Positions 11,530-23,142 of a DNA stretch of 64,000 bases are shown here, piece by piece. The translations under genes were made by a program, and so were the position numbers. Where the stretch lies: the NCBI GenBank assembly GCA_928212115.1, contig CAKMRJ010003334.1, positions 95,748,224 to 95,812,223 on the forward strand, in the 5' to 3' direction. The stretch comes from Lactuca virosa (taxonomy: Eukaryota; Streptophyta; Magnoliopsida; Asterales; Asteraceae). The notes under the pieces are model-generated. The model had not been told where the DNA came from. It saw nothing but the letters and a program-made list of their open reading frames with translations, and ran no database searches. Position 1 is the stretch's first letter; the number at the start of each line of letters is the position of its first letter.

Positions 11530-11935
11530 TCGCATGCTTCTAGCTTTTTAGTTTTTCACAAAAAGCTCTAATTTAAACAAAAAGCTCTAGTTTGACGGTA
11601 TGCGCGTTTAGCTTTTAGTTTAAACAAAACGCTCAAATTCTAAAAGCTACTTCATGTAGCGTTTAACAAAACGCTACTGAGCTTTTGAAATCAATTTCCA
11701 TAATTACCCTTAAAAATATATTTATATATTTATTTATTTTTAATCAATTGTCCTTTTATGTAATTTTATATATTTCAAAAGATTCCAGCTACTTTTGCCA
11801 AACATTCATATAACAAATAAAAGTTACAGCTTCCCGCTATCAGCTACCCGCTACATGCCACCAGCTACCCGCTACCAGCTAACCGCTACCCGCTTCCAGC
11901 TAATAACTACTTTTGCCAAACACGCCCATAGTAGA
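11530..11935. mobile_element. MITE fragment of the GGGCGTGTT family
   Basis: The right end reads GCCAAACACGCCC, the complement of the end of the element at 12954-13159; the body shares AGCTTTTAG, AAACAAAACGCTC and AAAGCTAC blocks. The left end is not recognisable. Near 11835-11905 there is a short reiteration of CAGCTACCCGCTAC. Confidence 0.6.
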
Positions 11936-12101
11936 AAATTGCAAAAATAACTTGAAGTTGTTTGGAGCTAATACATTATTTGTGGTAAATTTTGCATTTT
12001 CCACCCTAACTGTTATAATAAAACAAATATAGTAGAAAATTGCAAAAATAACTTCTGTTTGGAGCTAATACATTATAGGTGGAAGTTATAGTTTTTATTT
12101 A

Positions 12102-12827
12102 GACAAAACTTCAAAAATGGTCCCTGTGGTTTTCGAAAATATCAAGTTTAGTCCCTAAGTTCAAAAAACCTCACAGATCGTCCCTGTGGTTTCAAAACTC
12201 TTAACATTTCGTCCTTCCGGCTCACTCCGTTACCATTTAGCCGTTAAGTCAGGGGCATTTTTGTCATTTCATTACCCAGGGACCATTTATGAGGTTTTCT
12301 ATTACTTTTTTTTAAATAAATAAATAAATTTAATATGCAAGGGTCCCACCTCTCTCTCTCTCTCATATGTCCATTTTCGTCCTAGAAAATCCAGGTGCTT
12401 TCTCTGTTTCTCTCTTTATATAAATAAACACTTGTCATATGTATCCATCTATGAAACTGAGTGTTTATTTGACAAGTGTTTATTTGACAAATGACAAGTG
12501 TTTATTTGTATAAAGAGAGAAACTGAGAAAGCACCTGGATTTTCTAGGGCGAAAATGGACATATGAGAGAGAGAGAGAGAGAGGTGGGACCCTTGCATAT
12601 TAAATTTATTTATTTAAAAAAAAGTAATAGAAAACCTCATAAATGGTCCCTGGTTAATGAAATGACAAAAATGTCCCTAACTTAACGGCTAAATGGTAAC
12701 GGAGTGAGTCGGAAGGACGAAATGTTAAAAGTTTTGAAACCACAGGGACGATCTGTGAGGTTTTTTGAACTTAGGGACTAAACTTGATATTTTCGAAAAC
12801 CACAGGGACCATTTTTGAAGTTTTGTC
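12102..12827. mobile_element. Foldback element (726 bp), probably Mutator-like, 9-bp target duplication
   Basis: Two long arms (about 350 bases each) form a near-perfect inverted repeat starting GACAAAACTTCAAAAATGGT and ending in its complement at 12827, with a short unpaired middle near 12460. The 9-bp repeat TTTTATTTA flanks it exactly (12093-12101 and 12828-12836). Long TIRs plus 9-bp duplication fit foldback MULEs. No transposase frame inside. The arms include (CT)n/(GA)n and a TGGTCCCTG motif. Confidence 0.88.
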
Positions 12828-12953
12828 TTTTATTTATATAAAGATTGTGTTTGACGCACCATAACTAGCTGATAAGTTATCTTATTTAAAGAATTTTTTT
12901 TTAAATTATTATGTTTGACAAGACAACAAGTAGCTGATAAGCTAGCTTTTTAA

Positions 12954-13159
12954 GGGCGTGTTCGGCACACAACGTTTGGGAGCTTCTGACTTATAGCTTT
13001 TAAGAAAACGCTAGTAAAAAAGAAAAAACTTCGTTCGGCGACATGAGCGTTTAGCTTTTAACCTAAACAAAACGCTCCAAAATCAAAAGCTACATGGAGT
13101 AGCTTTCTACAAAAACCTCCAAAATCAAACGTTACCCGCTAGTTTTGCCAAACACACCC
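12954..13159. mobile_element. Tourist-like (PIF/Harbinger) MITE, 206 bp
   Basis: Ends GGGCGTGTTCGGCA and TGCCAAACACACCC are inverted repeats, flanked by TAA on both sides (12951-12953 and 13160-13162). A 3-bp TAA/TTA duplication and G-rich ends fit PIF/Harbinger MITEs. It seems to sit inside an older AGCTGATAAG-rich repeat (about 12850-13690). Confidence 0.8.
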
Positions 13160-13170
13160 TAAGACTGATA

Positions 13171-13428
13171 GGTGTGGGCAACGCCCACTCCCGTTATGAT
13201 GACATGACATCCAAAAAAATGCAGTGGTAACAACTGGAACACCGCCCCATCCTTGTGTTATTAAATATGGTGTTATTAGATGTGGTGACGTGAACTCTCT
13301 CTCTCTCTCTCTCTCTCAACATCATGTTATAACATGTAATAACATGAGAACACTACCCCCACTTCATGTTATAACATATTGGAATGTGAGCTGATAATAC
13401 TTGATTTCATAACACCGTTGCTCACACC
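13171..13428. mobile_element. TIR element, 258 bp
   Basis: Inverted ends GGTGTGGGCAACG (13171-13183) and CGTTGCTCACACC (13416-13428), one mismatch. A (CT)n tract lies at 13295-13317 inside. No clear target duplication, so the superfamily is open. Confidence 0.6.
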
Positions 13429-13510
13429 GAATAACCTAAAAAGCTACTTAGAGTAGTTTTCATGATCTTTTTTAAAAAATAAAAAAAAATTGCATATACC
13501 CTTAATTAAT

Positions 13511-13515
<5 letters not shown>

Positions 13516-13559
<44 letters not shown>
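13516..13559. repeat. (AT)n microsatellite
   Basis: Uninterrupted alternating AT run. Confidence 0.95.
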
Positions 13560-13562
<3 letters not shown>

Positions 13563-13734
13563 AAATGTCATTTTATGTCATTTAATATCCTTAAGTTATA
13601 AACTAGTTTTTACCAAACGTCATTTTTTATCAGCTAGCTTTTCAGTTATCAGCTACATTTTCAGCTACCGACTAACTTTTCAACTAATCTGCCAAACATA
13701 GACAAAATGTTTGACAAAAATAATTGTTCGTTTT

Positions 13735-13858
13735 TAAATTTGTAATATTAACTAAAAACTAAAAACCAAAAGCTCTAAAAAAACTATTTGAAATAGCTTT
13801 TAGATTCAAAGTTTTGTTTAAAATAAAAGCTAAGAAACTCATGCCAAACACATCCTAT
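13735..13858. mobile_element. Fragment of the GGGCGTGTT MITE family
   Basis: Ends TGCCAAACACATCC and shares AAAGCTCTAAAAAA and GCTTTTAGATTC blocks with the copies at 11530 and 12954. Confidence 0.5.
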
Positions 13859-15949
13859 GTCTAGTGAGTTTAATTTTTGTAAAAATATCATTTTAATAGG
13901 TTTTAATTACGATTTTTTCTATTATACTTTGCTGATGCACTTATGACTTCAAGAATAATTCTAATCGTTATGTTATATTTTAATAATGATTAGTAAACTG
14001 TAATAACTACCATTGAAATGATAATTATGATGATTTTTAGTTTTTTACTCATAAGTTAGAAGATTAAAAAACTAGAAACTTCAAAAACTCAAAAATGAAG
14101 CAGTAATAGACACGGTCTCAACTCGCCTTATGGACTTAACTAAATGGGAGCTGATTTTTCCACGGTTTCTTTTAATCTATCAACTGAAAATTTAATCTAA
14201 TGACAATAATGCCCCTCATTTAAATAAAAAGATATTGCACCAGATGTCTATAAAAATCGCAGGGATTTGTTTCCAATTTACATGATGTTCGTTCTTTCTT
14301 CGACGCTTCAATCTTCAGCCGCCGTTTCTTCCTCCGTGGGTGTTGCAAGATTCAAATTAATGGAAAGTGGTCTCTGATTCCACGATTCATTGTAGAAAGA
14401 AGAGACACCTTAATACTTCCATATACCCTAGTTTAACGGCGTATTTTAGTTATGAGTTTTTGCTAATAGAAAGAAAATTGTATAGATTTATCCCTATTGT
14501 GGTCGTTGTTGGGACGATGTATCTATGTGTTGACCATATCGAACTGATTCGTACAGTAACAATGTTGAACCGAAACCGAACCCATAAACTTGAAATAAGG
14601 ATTGGTATTGGGACCGGATCGGGATCGGGTTTACCAGTACCAGCACTGCCTAGAACCGGTTTTACGAGCACATCTTGGTAGATCATATACTACAAACGTT
14701 TTGCCCAGATAATTGTTAGCCCACATGGTATGTTACGAAGACATGCAATCATAAAATTTAAACTCATGTGTTCTTAAACATGCATCATAAACTATGTATA
14801 TGTAAAGTGTAATCATGTTAAACGATGTAAATGTATACACAGAAGAATGATTTTTGAATTTAAAAGTTTACAAGTTAAACAATTTAAAAACTAAATTTTG
14901 TAAAGTATGTTATATGTATATGTAAACATGTTACACGATTTGGACTAAAATATATAAACTACAAATTTCTTACAATTTAAACGAGTAAAACTAAAGCACC
15001 ATGCATTCATCAACACCATTACTAGATTTCACGTAAAACAGATGTATGTTTCATCAACATACAAAGAAAAACATATTTGATGAGTTTGGTTCATGGCTAG
15101 ATTTTTAAGTAAAACAACAACAACAGTCGTCCACGACTTGGAGATTATAAAAAGCAGCAAGGAAACACTCAAGAAGTGACAAGAGGAACGGATATGTATT
15201 CATCAAATAAAATGAGTTTGATATAATTGCCGATATATAGATTTGGAAACCCTATGTATTTTTCAAAACAAAGATTAGGATTTCTCTTATAGGGTATAAT
15301 TGTCAATCTATAATATTTTCCGTGGAAACATCAAAATATTTATGTGGATTTATCAGCACCCTAACTAAATTGGTTCTTATGCCGTTAAATCATCTATGAA
15401 ATTCATTTATGCAAGTTAAAATATTAATTTACTTTTAATCCAACCATTCACTTCATGATTTCATTCTTTAAATATGATTTTACTTCTATTAATGGAGTTG
15501 TGAGGCTGCAATTCTTATAAAACATTTACGAGCTCAAACAGATCATGTAAACCACTTTTAAAACCTACAAATACAATTAGTTTTGAAATCATTAATTTAT
15601 TTCATGTTTACAAAAATACTTTTGAGTCAACATTAGAAACCATTTCATTTTATGTCAATGGTGAATCAACATTAGAATCACTAATTACTCTCATAAAATC
15701 CATATAACTTAGGAATCGTCATAAGGATCAGTAATAAATGAATAATTAATCTTAATTTCATATAGAAACCTAAGTTTGAATCCAAAACTCCATCTAACAA
15801 CTAGTACAACTACTTCAAGCTTAAGTACAACTCCATCATCAACTCAGGGTTCCAAATCCCCACATTTGACCATTAAATATGGAATCAACCATTCCATTGG
15901 TAGAATAGTGATACCTTGATGTTCTAGAGTATGATGCAAACATTAAAAC
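13859..15949. other. Intergenic DNA, no assignable gene
   Basis: A frame at 14367-14681 contains a GIGTGSGSG run of the kind found in low-complexity repeats and is matched by a frame on the other strand, so I do not call it coding. A C-rich stretch at 14285-14350 looks leader-like but leads to no recognisable protein. Nothing else seen. Confidence 0.45.
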
Positions 15950-16765
15950 TGTAACGTCCGCAGAATCGGGTTAGTCAATTTAGAGATAATAAGTGTTAAA
16001 AATGACTTTTTGATAGAAGATTATTTAGCATAACTAATCTTAACCAAAGTTATAGTAACAAGGATCTCGTACATATAAATAACGCTGAAAACCGACTTAT
16101 AACGAAGAAATTATGACCCGTCGAAATTTTGCGACAAAACTGGCACGACACCGCGTATCGTAAAAAGTGAACTTTTTATAAGATACTTTTATCCTTATCA
16201 ATCTAAACGAAAGTCGTAGTATATGTTAAACCGAGAACGTACATAAAAAGAACGTTCAAATCTGGCTTCGTTTGAGGAAGTTATGATTTTTCTAAGATTT
16301 AGCGTAGCAGTGCACAACCCGGAAATCGAATTTCAGATCGATCGATTTTTAACCGACACAACCTATATGAGAATTGAAGATCTCATTAATAGGAGCTCAA
16401 CGATATAAAGACATTCGAAAACGGATTTTGTATGTAGAAGTTATGAATTTTACACGTCGTTATCAGTGTAATCTTCTCAGACTGTTAAATTTAAAAACCG
16501 GTCGAGAACTAGCCAATGGGGTCAAAAGGAAAGTTGTAGATCCCGTCGATACCTATGCATGGATAGAAAGAACGTAAAAAATGAAGCTCGTATGCGAAAG
16601 TTACAAATTTTAGAAGATAATTAGTTTTTGGAGTAACCATCGAGTGACACGTGGCGCGATCTGAGCCACTGCTTCCTCCCCACGCCTTGCCACCAGATGG
16701 TGACACATGGCCACCAAACGCCCAACGTTCAGCCAGGGAACGCTCGGTGTTCGTCCATCAGACAA

Positions 16766-19700
16766 TGTAACACCCAAAAATTTTCAAACTTTAAAATGCT
16801 ATGGTTTTAAAAACATTCGGGTATTAATTCACATTTACCAAAAAAAATCGGTCCCACAAAAACCTTTATAAATTAAAACATTAGGTGTTACCATTAAGCA
16901 TCAATAAATCCATAGCAAGCAAATAGGAATTACATCAATACAAAATAATAAGGAACTTATCAAGTTCCACTCCATCCTCTCTCCTTAAAGGTAACCTAAG
17001 ATTAGGGGTATAAGTGAGACAAGACAACTCGTGAGAAACTCGATACCGACTCGGAAAATACTCGAAATCGACTCGACCTTAATCGAGCCGAGCTCAAGCT
17101 ACTCGAGTACCTTATCGAGCCGAGCTCAAGTACTAAAATACTCAGCTCGTAAGGCTCGCGAGCTTAGTCGAGCTTAGTGTAATTTACATATATGCCATTT
17201 CTTTATAATGTTTCATTTATAGAATATACGTCATTTCTTTATAATTATTCATTTATGACATATATGGTTGATGTTATATTGATATTAGGTGATTAGTAGT
17301 GGTTTTTTTGGTAGTTTGGACATTTTCATGTGGAATGTTTAATATTTCTTACTCAATTTAGTGATTTTGATTTTTTTTTTTAATATTAGTCGTGCCGAGC
17401 CGAGCCGAGCTCGAGACTGTCGAGTATTTGACGAGACTGAGCTCGAGCTTAAAATCAAGGCTCGAGTCGAGTTCGAGCTGAGTTTCGAGCTCGAGTATTT
17501 TAGTCGAGCCGAGCTTCGAGCTTGGTAGTATTCGGATCGACTCGGCTCGTTTACACCCCTACCTGAGATACATGACATTAAAAGAGATACGTAAGACAAT
17601 AATGTCTCGTGAGCTACGTGGGTTTGTGACCCAAAACATTTATCACATTTTTACCAAAAACATCTCATCTTTGCAAAACATAGTTTTAGACCATAAAACA
17701 TTTTCAAGCATTTTCAAGGAAAACTCATTTCATACATGTCATAAATATCATTTCACATCTTATCATTTCATTTTCTTTCATTTCATTTCAAAATCCATAT
17801 TTTCATATTTCATTTTCTTTTATCATTAAGGGATAATTCCGGCATTAAACCGTTGCCATTTTTATACTTAGGGTCTACGTCCAATAAAGGAACCACTCCC
17901 AAGTCTAGACCAAGGTGGAAAGAATAAATCAATCCACCAAGGCATCATTCCCATTAGGACATCTATCTCGTGAAAGGGAGGCGCCAACCCGATAGATTCC
18001 TCTAGTGCCTCTTACTAGGTATCATGGCCCGGACATTTTTCATTTCATTACTTTCCAATTCTTTTCGTTACTTTCCATTCATTTTCATTACTTTCCATTC
18101 CTTTTCATTACTTTCCATTTCTTGTCATTACTTTCCATGATTCACTCATTTCATACGTTGTTATCAAAATACTCGTTTCAAAACATTTTAAACACATCAT
18201 CAAAGTATTTGTGCTTCTAAAACGTTCTTTGCTTTCAAAAACATTCTTGCCTTCAAGGCATTCTTTCAAAACATTCTTTCCAAAAGCATTTAACACTTTC
18301 ACTTCAAAACGTTCATATATCAAAACATTAGTATTTCATTATTATAAAAAATCATTTTGCCATGTAGCCCAAAGTGGGGAAAATGCCAACACGTACTCAC
18401 CTCAATCACCAGAAGGCTAGCTAGTCCTCTTCTACTTCCTTTCCTTAGAGCAACACTTTCAAACACCACCTATATATCAAGTAGGTGAAAGTCAATAAAA
18501 TGACCAAAATACCCCTAAAGGGTCCCATTACTAAATTTTATTACTTTAAACTATTCCTTATGACAAACTATGAACATAGGCGAAAACTGTGCGTAAATTC
18601 GAGTTCGTATGCACAAGTTATGAGGAAAATACTAAAGTTCAAATTTTTGGTCTAGCTGAGCACTCTGTTGTCTGTGCGCGGGCCGCGTTCCTTACCACGC
18701 GGGTGGCGTCCCGTAGCAGCTCAAACACCCCCAAAAACTCACTTGTTGAGTCCTAAACTTTCTTGGGTGGTTTTGGTCTTTTAGGTAACCATTTGTAACA
18801 CTTTTAAAGGTTTCCAGACACTACTAGAGGATGTTTTATCATGTCAAAATATTCAACTTAATTCATTAAGTCCTCAATCAACATGCTAAGTTCATAATGC
18901 TTACAAACATTCAAATAAAAGGGTTAAGAGTTTAAGTTGATCAAGAGCACACTTTAACCAAATATGACTTATTCCCAAATCATTTAATACATCATTGGGT
19001 GTTGTTAAGTACATAGAACCACAATTTATCTCATTGCAAGTACTTCATCCAACTATGGAATCCTCAATTCCATTCTATTTTCCCAAATTACCCTTGGGTC
19101 AAAACAATCATTAGAGCTAGAACTTCACTAGCAATCCTTCATGTTAATATTCCAATAACATATCTAGAGTGTCAATTCATGTTCATGAATGTCATTCACT
19201 TCTTATATGTCAATCAACATATAGTTATCCATAGATTTCCCAAAATACCCTTATGACTAATTATTCCATATATCAATCTAAGAATCAAGCAACACCTTAT
19301 ATTTTGATTTCAAATCATTCCAAGAGTATCCATTCATAATTATGAACTTACTTTACCCATCAATCTCTCAACTACAAAGGACTCCATTGGTTTCATCATA
19401 TTGTCCTCAAAACCATTTCAATCTAAGCTTATAAATGATTCTACCATCATAGATGTGTTTGAGCATTCCACTTGGATTCATTTCCTTTAAACAACATCTA
19501 GGTCATTGAATCCATTCCAATCTAACATATAAACATGAAATCCCTAATTTGAATTTCTAGGGTTCATGAGGCTTTTCACCTAAATCCTCAAATCCATCAA
19601 TGGGATGATTGGATTGAGATTAGGTTCATCAAAACAACTCAAGGGAGGTTAGAAACCAAAACCCTAATCAATGAATCAAACTAATTTCGACATTGGGGTT

Positions 19701-20254
19701 CATCCCCTTCATCAAATTCGAATTTTAAGCTAAGTGGGGAGGATTTTACCTTGCAAGCCTTGGATCCTTATCTCCTTTGCTTGGTTGCTTAATTCACCAC
19801 TTGAATCATACCCTAGATGGGAGGTAGAAGAATAATCACCATTATAAGTTCTCTAGAATGCTTCATACGTATATGGAAGAGAAGTGAGGAGAGTGTTCAT
19901 CTTATTTCACTCTTTTTCACATTTAGTCCCTTAAATTTCACATTTTTGTCAAAAATGGTCCATTCTTCCAATATATATGACTTTTCTTTGAGAATAGACA
20001 TCCTAAGTCCCTCTCCACCCATTACATAACTTTTGTAGTCACTTCCACTAGTTGAGTCAACCCTTGGTCAAACATACTTTGCTAAATTGGCACTTTTGGT
20101 CACTTAACTTTTGAAGTTTTGCTATTTCCACTTCTAACTTTCTAAATTTCATACAACTAATGATATGATTAATCCTTGATGATTTATTTATATAAATCAT
20201 TTTTTATTAATTAATTAGTTTAAGAACATAGCCTTAAATTTTTAGGATGTTACA
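16766..20254 (-). mobile_element. 3.49-kb inserted element, probably a solo LTR
   Basis: Begins TGTAACACCC, ends GGATGTTACA, and is bounded by the 5-bp duplication GACAA (16761-16765 and 20255-20259). TG...CA ends with a 5-bp duplication define an LTR-type insertion. No PBS, PPT or pol frame appears inside, so a solo LTR is likeliest; the reverse strand opening TGTAACATCC looks like an LTR 5' end, so I give minus. It contains the hAT element at 17003-17561 and a short ATTACTTTCCATTC tandem array at about 18040-18140. Confidence 0.75.
17003..17561. mobile_element. hAT-type non-autonomous element, 559 bp, nested
   Basis: Ends TAGGGGTATAAG and GTTTACACCCCTA are inverted, flanked by CCTAAGAT (16995-17002) and CCTGAGAT (17562-17569), an 8-bp duplication with one change. 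The body is dense in CTCGAG, GAGCCGAGCTCG and TCGAGC motifs, giving strong self-complementarity. Confidence 0.8.
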
Positions 20255-20261
20255 GACAACC

Positions 20262-20269
20262 TATAAATA
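20262..20269 (+). promoter_or_regulatory. LTR TATA box
   Basis: TATAAATA in the family B LTR, followed by a C/T-rich stretch like a plant transcription start. The same site is kept near 33370 and altered to TATAAAATA near 45270. Confidence 0.6.
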
Positions 20270-20906
20270 GAAGGCGCAAATCACTCCATTCTTCACACCT
20301 TTCTCACTCATTCTCTCCCAAACACCCCCAAACCCTCTAAGCCTTTCCCTAGCACTTCCTAAGTTTTAGTAGCGAGTCTCAGAGCGCTAGAAGGCCCCGA
20401 GAAGAAGAGATTTTGGCTCAGAATTTCTGTCCGTGCAGAGCCCGGTTCCTCGCTAAACCCCCTTGTAAGTGAGTTATGCTTACCCTACTTTAAGTATAAC
20501 TTATGTTTAAGTTCATTATCGTTATTATGAACCTATAAACAAGATTTATCAGTGATTCAAAGTCGTTATATTGATCGATCTACTTACGGGGATGATGTCT
20601 AGGCTGTGATTTAGTGAGGTGTTTATAGTGGGTTTTCCAAACAGTATACTTCGTATACCAAATGGACCCTACCTGGTTGTTCCCTACTTGATAGATCATG
20701 AAAGTAGATTTTGAGTTAATGATGAATCTAGACTAATAATTAGTCGTAATAAATATTAGACTAAAATCTAGTGATAATAATACTAGGTTTCGTCAAAGGA
20801 AAATACGATTGTTAGAAGCGAAGCGTTGCCCGAATTTCGAGTCGTCACTTTAACAAGTGAGTGCATAGTTACTTTCATCTTACACATAGATATGAAGTAT
20901 TTAATA

Positions 20907-21169
20907 CTCCCTCCATCCCAAAATTATTGTCCACAGACAAAAAAACACACAGATTAAGAAAAACAATAATTAGTCTTGTCTTTTTGTGTATAATGACCCT
21001 CTTGCCATTTTCTAAAAACATTGCAAATGTACATTTGTAATTATTCTAGTTTACTTTATTAAATGTTAGGGGCAATATGTTAAAAGAGTATATCTACTTT
21101 TGGTAGTGGACAATAATTTTGGGACAAACTAAAATAGTAAGGTGGACAATAATTTTGGGACAGAGGGAG
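20907..21169. mobile_element. Stowaway-like MITE (Tc1/mariner), 263 bp
   Basis: Ends CTCCCTCCATCCCAAAATTA and its complement, with TA on both sides (20905-20906 and 21170-21171). CTCCCTCCRTCCC is the usual Stowaway end and TA the usual target. A second partial repeat of the right end (GTGGACAATAATTTTGGGAC) lies at about 21107-21125. Confidence 0.9.
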
Positions 21170-21319
21170 TATTAATACATACTATATGTACTTATTATCT
21201 GTGTTCCTAATATCTATGCTAGATGAACGATTTATACATGTTTTACTTGACTTAAACAATATATTTTTTTTATACCTATAAATATATTGGGTAAAGATGG
21301 GTAGATGAAAGATGATGTA

Positions 21320-21802
21320 GAAGGCTACTTTTACAAGATGCCTTGGTAGAAGGCTACTTTTAGTAGAAGGCTACTTTTAGTAGGAAACATAGGGTTTCCT
21401 AGGATAGTTCAAACAAATACAAAACTTTTACAAACACACAGTACATCTTACAAAACATCTTACAAATGCTTTCATACAAACACAGACACTAATATACTTA
21501 TGAACTCACCAGCTCTAAAGCTGATAAACTCTTTCAAAATAACTTGTATTCTCAGGTCACCAGTAGACAGGTACCGGAGCCAGGTTTTGAGAAGATGGAG
21601 CTCGTTCAAGACTCATCTTATATTTTGATGTATATTGTTTTGGTGTCTTTAAAACTTAACGGAACACACTTGTATGAAATTATATTATTAATGCAATGGA
21701 TGATGTTGTTGCTTGTTTACTACTTGCATTGTTGTGATACTGTACATGACGTCCTCCACCCCAGAACGTTTCCGCCGTTCATTTGGTTTTGAGGGTGTGA
21801 CA
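21320..21802 (+). repeat. Truncated 5' LTR
   Basis: Matches the last 450 bases of the 3' LTR (from AGATGCCTTGGTAGAAGGCT at 30662). The left 2.5 kb is absent. At the broken edge the motif GTAGAAGGCTACTTTTA occurs three times (about 21317, 21345 and 21364) but once in the 3' LTR, a sign of slippage or misjoining. Confidence 0.8.
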
Positions 21803-21805
21803 GAT

Positions 21806-21817
21806 TGGTATCAGAGC
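21806..21817 (+). other. Primer binding site for initiator Met tRNA
   Basis: TGGTATCAGAGC, three bases after the LTR end at 21802, complementary to the 3' end of plant initiator tRNA-Met, the usual primer of Ty3/gypsy elements. Confidence 0.9.
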
Positions 21818-22273
21818 ATTGTTTATAGTGAATCGAGTGTATCAACCCATAAAAGATATACGAACTATAAACACAAGCGGGATTTAAAATACTCTGATGA
21901 AGAGTTTATACTTTAAATAATAAAATATTTAATAAAGTATACATACCTGCATTCATACTAAAATCAGTGTCACTAGGACAGAACAAAAGTATTACGATTG
22001 TTGGACAACACAAGTAGGCTTAGAGACATATGGTCAACCCTGGGAAGATGTAGCCTGATCAACTACATTATCCGAGGAGTAATTAGCATGTGCCTAAGTA
22101 TGGTTGTGAGGTTGCAACAAGTCTAAAAACTTACCAACACTTCTACAACAAGAACAGTAGAACAAAACATTAAACTTAAAATACTATAGGAGTATTTTGT
22201 GTTACTATAATTACTTATTCGAGAATTAAAGGTCTTTATTAGTAAAACAATGGTTGTTTAGTGGATACACTAA

Positions 22274-22405
22274 AGTTATATGTACTAGGATGTCATAGAC
22301 TTAGAATCTGTGATCTTTGCCTTACTTCCTGTTCCTTGTTTGGTTGTGGGCTTAGGGTTAGGGTTACTTATTCGAAGGTCTATCCCGTCTGCATGACATA
22401 TAACT
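22274..22405 (+). ncRNA. Recurring hairpin module, leader copy (P1)
   Basis: Outer inverted repeat AGTTATATGT (22274-22283) and ACATATAACT (22396-22405), inner pairing GAAT/ATTC and GTGAT/GTTAC (two G-U wobbles), around the conserved apex TTCCTGTTCCTTGTTTGGTT. Lies between PBS and first ORF, where packaging or dimerisation signals are found in other retroelements. Function is inference; a structure is what the sequence shows. Confidence 0.5.
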
Positions 22406-22518
22406 GGTATGCTTTAAACAAGTATTGAGGCAACTGATAAAGATCATCTTATAATTATTTATTTAGTTAGTTAGTTTAATTTAGTTATTTCTTATATCCC
22501 TTTTCTCGCGTAGATTTA

Positions 22519-23142
22519 ATGGCTGGATTTTATCTTCCCGGAGACCCGTACTTTCCCAACCACGACAACGCAGAATGGCTGGAAGACGAACCAGAAGATA
22601 ATCACCCAATTCCTTTAGATGATTATGAAGCTGAAGGTTTTTCTGATGGTTCCGACTCGGAGCCAGAAGTCAACAACCAACCCCCAGTTGTCCAAAACCT
22701 AAACCCTCGTCCCGCATTTCAAGGACCCACACCTATGTGGGCCACAAACTTGAATAGGTGGAGTCAGGAACAAGGTCAACCTTTTCCTTACAATGGAGAC
22801 AGGAGTTTCTACAACCTTACTGAGGGAGGTTCAGCTGATAGGGTCCTACCTATCATGGTTCGTAGGATTGCTCGGAACACCGAGCAGGGTCGAGCAGCTA
22901 TCGACCGGGTAGTAGAAGTGGATGCCAATTCTGGTATTAACACTGTCCGCATTCGCCAGCTGGAGTCCGCTCATGAAAGGGCTCAGGTTAGCAATGCAAT
23001 GCTTCAGAGGGAACTGGCTGAAACCCGAGCCGAAGTCAGGGAACTTCGAGCTCAGCAAGCAAGGTCTGATAGACGTGTGAGAGACATAGAGCGTCTCCTA
23101 TCGGATTCAAGGACTCACTCAAACAGTTCTCGTCGTCGTTAA
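22519..23142 (+). CDS. Extra leader ORF of the retrotransposon, coiled-coil protein of unknown function
   Basis: 207 codons, ATG to TAA, upstream of gag and open throughout while gag-pol has five breaks. N-terminal third is acidic (DEPEDNHPIPLDDYEAEGFS), the middle is proline-rich, and residues about 145-200 form a likely coiled coil with heptads (RIRQLESAHERAQ, LQRELAETRAEVRELRAQQA), ending in basic RTHSNSSRRR. No zinc knuckle, protease or polymerase motif. Such extra ORFs are known in some plant LTR elements, but I cannot name a family. The minus-strand relative at 58-64 kb lacks it. Confidence 0.7.
   Translation: MAGFYLPGDPYFPNHDNAEWLEDEPEDNHPIPLDDYEAEGFSDGSDSEPEVNNQPPVVQNLNPRPAFQGPTPMWATNLNRWSQEQGQPFPYNGDRSFYNLTEGGSADRVLPIMVRRIARNTEQGRAAIDRVVEVDANSGINTVRIRQLESAHERAQVSNAMLQRELAETRAEVRELRAQQARSDRRVRDIERLLSDSRTHSNSSRRR

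Larger units (their letters stand above)
15950..20690 (+). mobile_element. Ty3/gypsy-type LTR (family B), interrupted by a 3.5-kb insertion
   Basis: Starts TGTAACGTCCGCAGAATCGG; the same LTR recurs at 32543 and 44444 (TGTAACGCCCGCAG), there directly after a polypurine tract. Matching pieces are 15950-16765 and 20260 to about 20690; between them lies the element at 16766-20254. The match includes CGACACCGCGTATCG, the TATAAATAG promoter and the CAGTATACTTCGTATACCA block. Sequence past 20690 (to 20900) may still be LTR, since the later copies break off here. Presumed 5' LTR of a gag-only element whose body is split by the 21.3-31.1 kb insertion. Confidence 0.75.

Noticed and set aside
14367..14681. 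104-codon frame with GIGTGSGSG
   Set aside because: Low complexity, matched by a frame on the opposite strand, no family motif.
21544..21792. 82-codon frame, identical at 30853-31101
   Set aside because: Both lie in LTR sequence; identity comes from the LTR pair and no domain is present.
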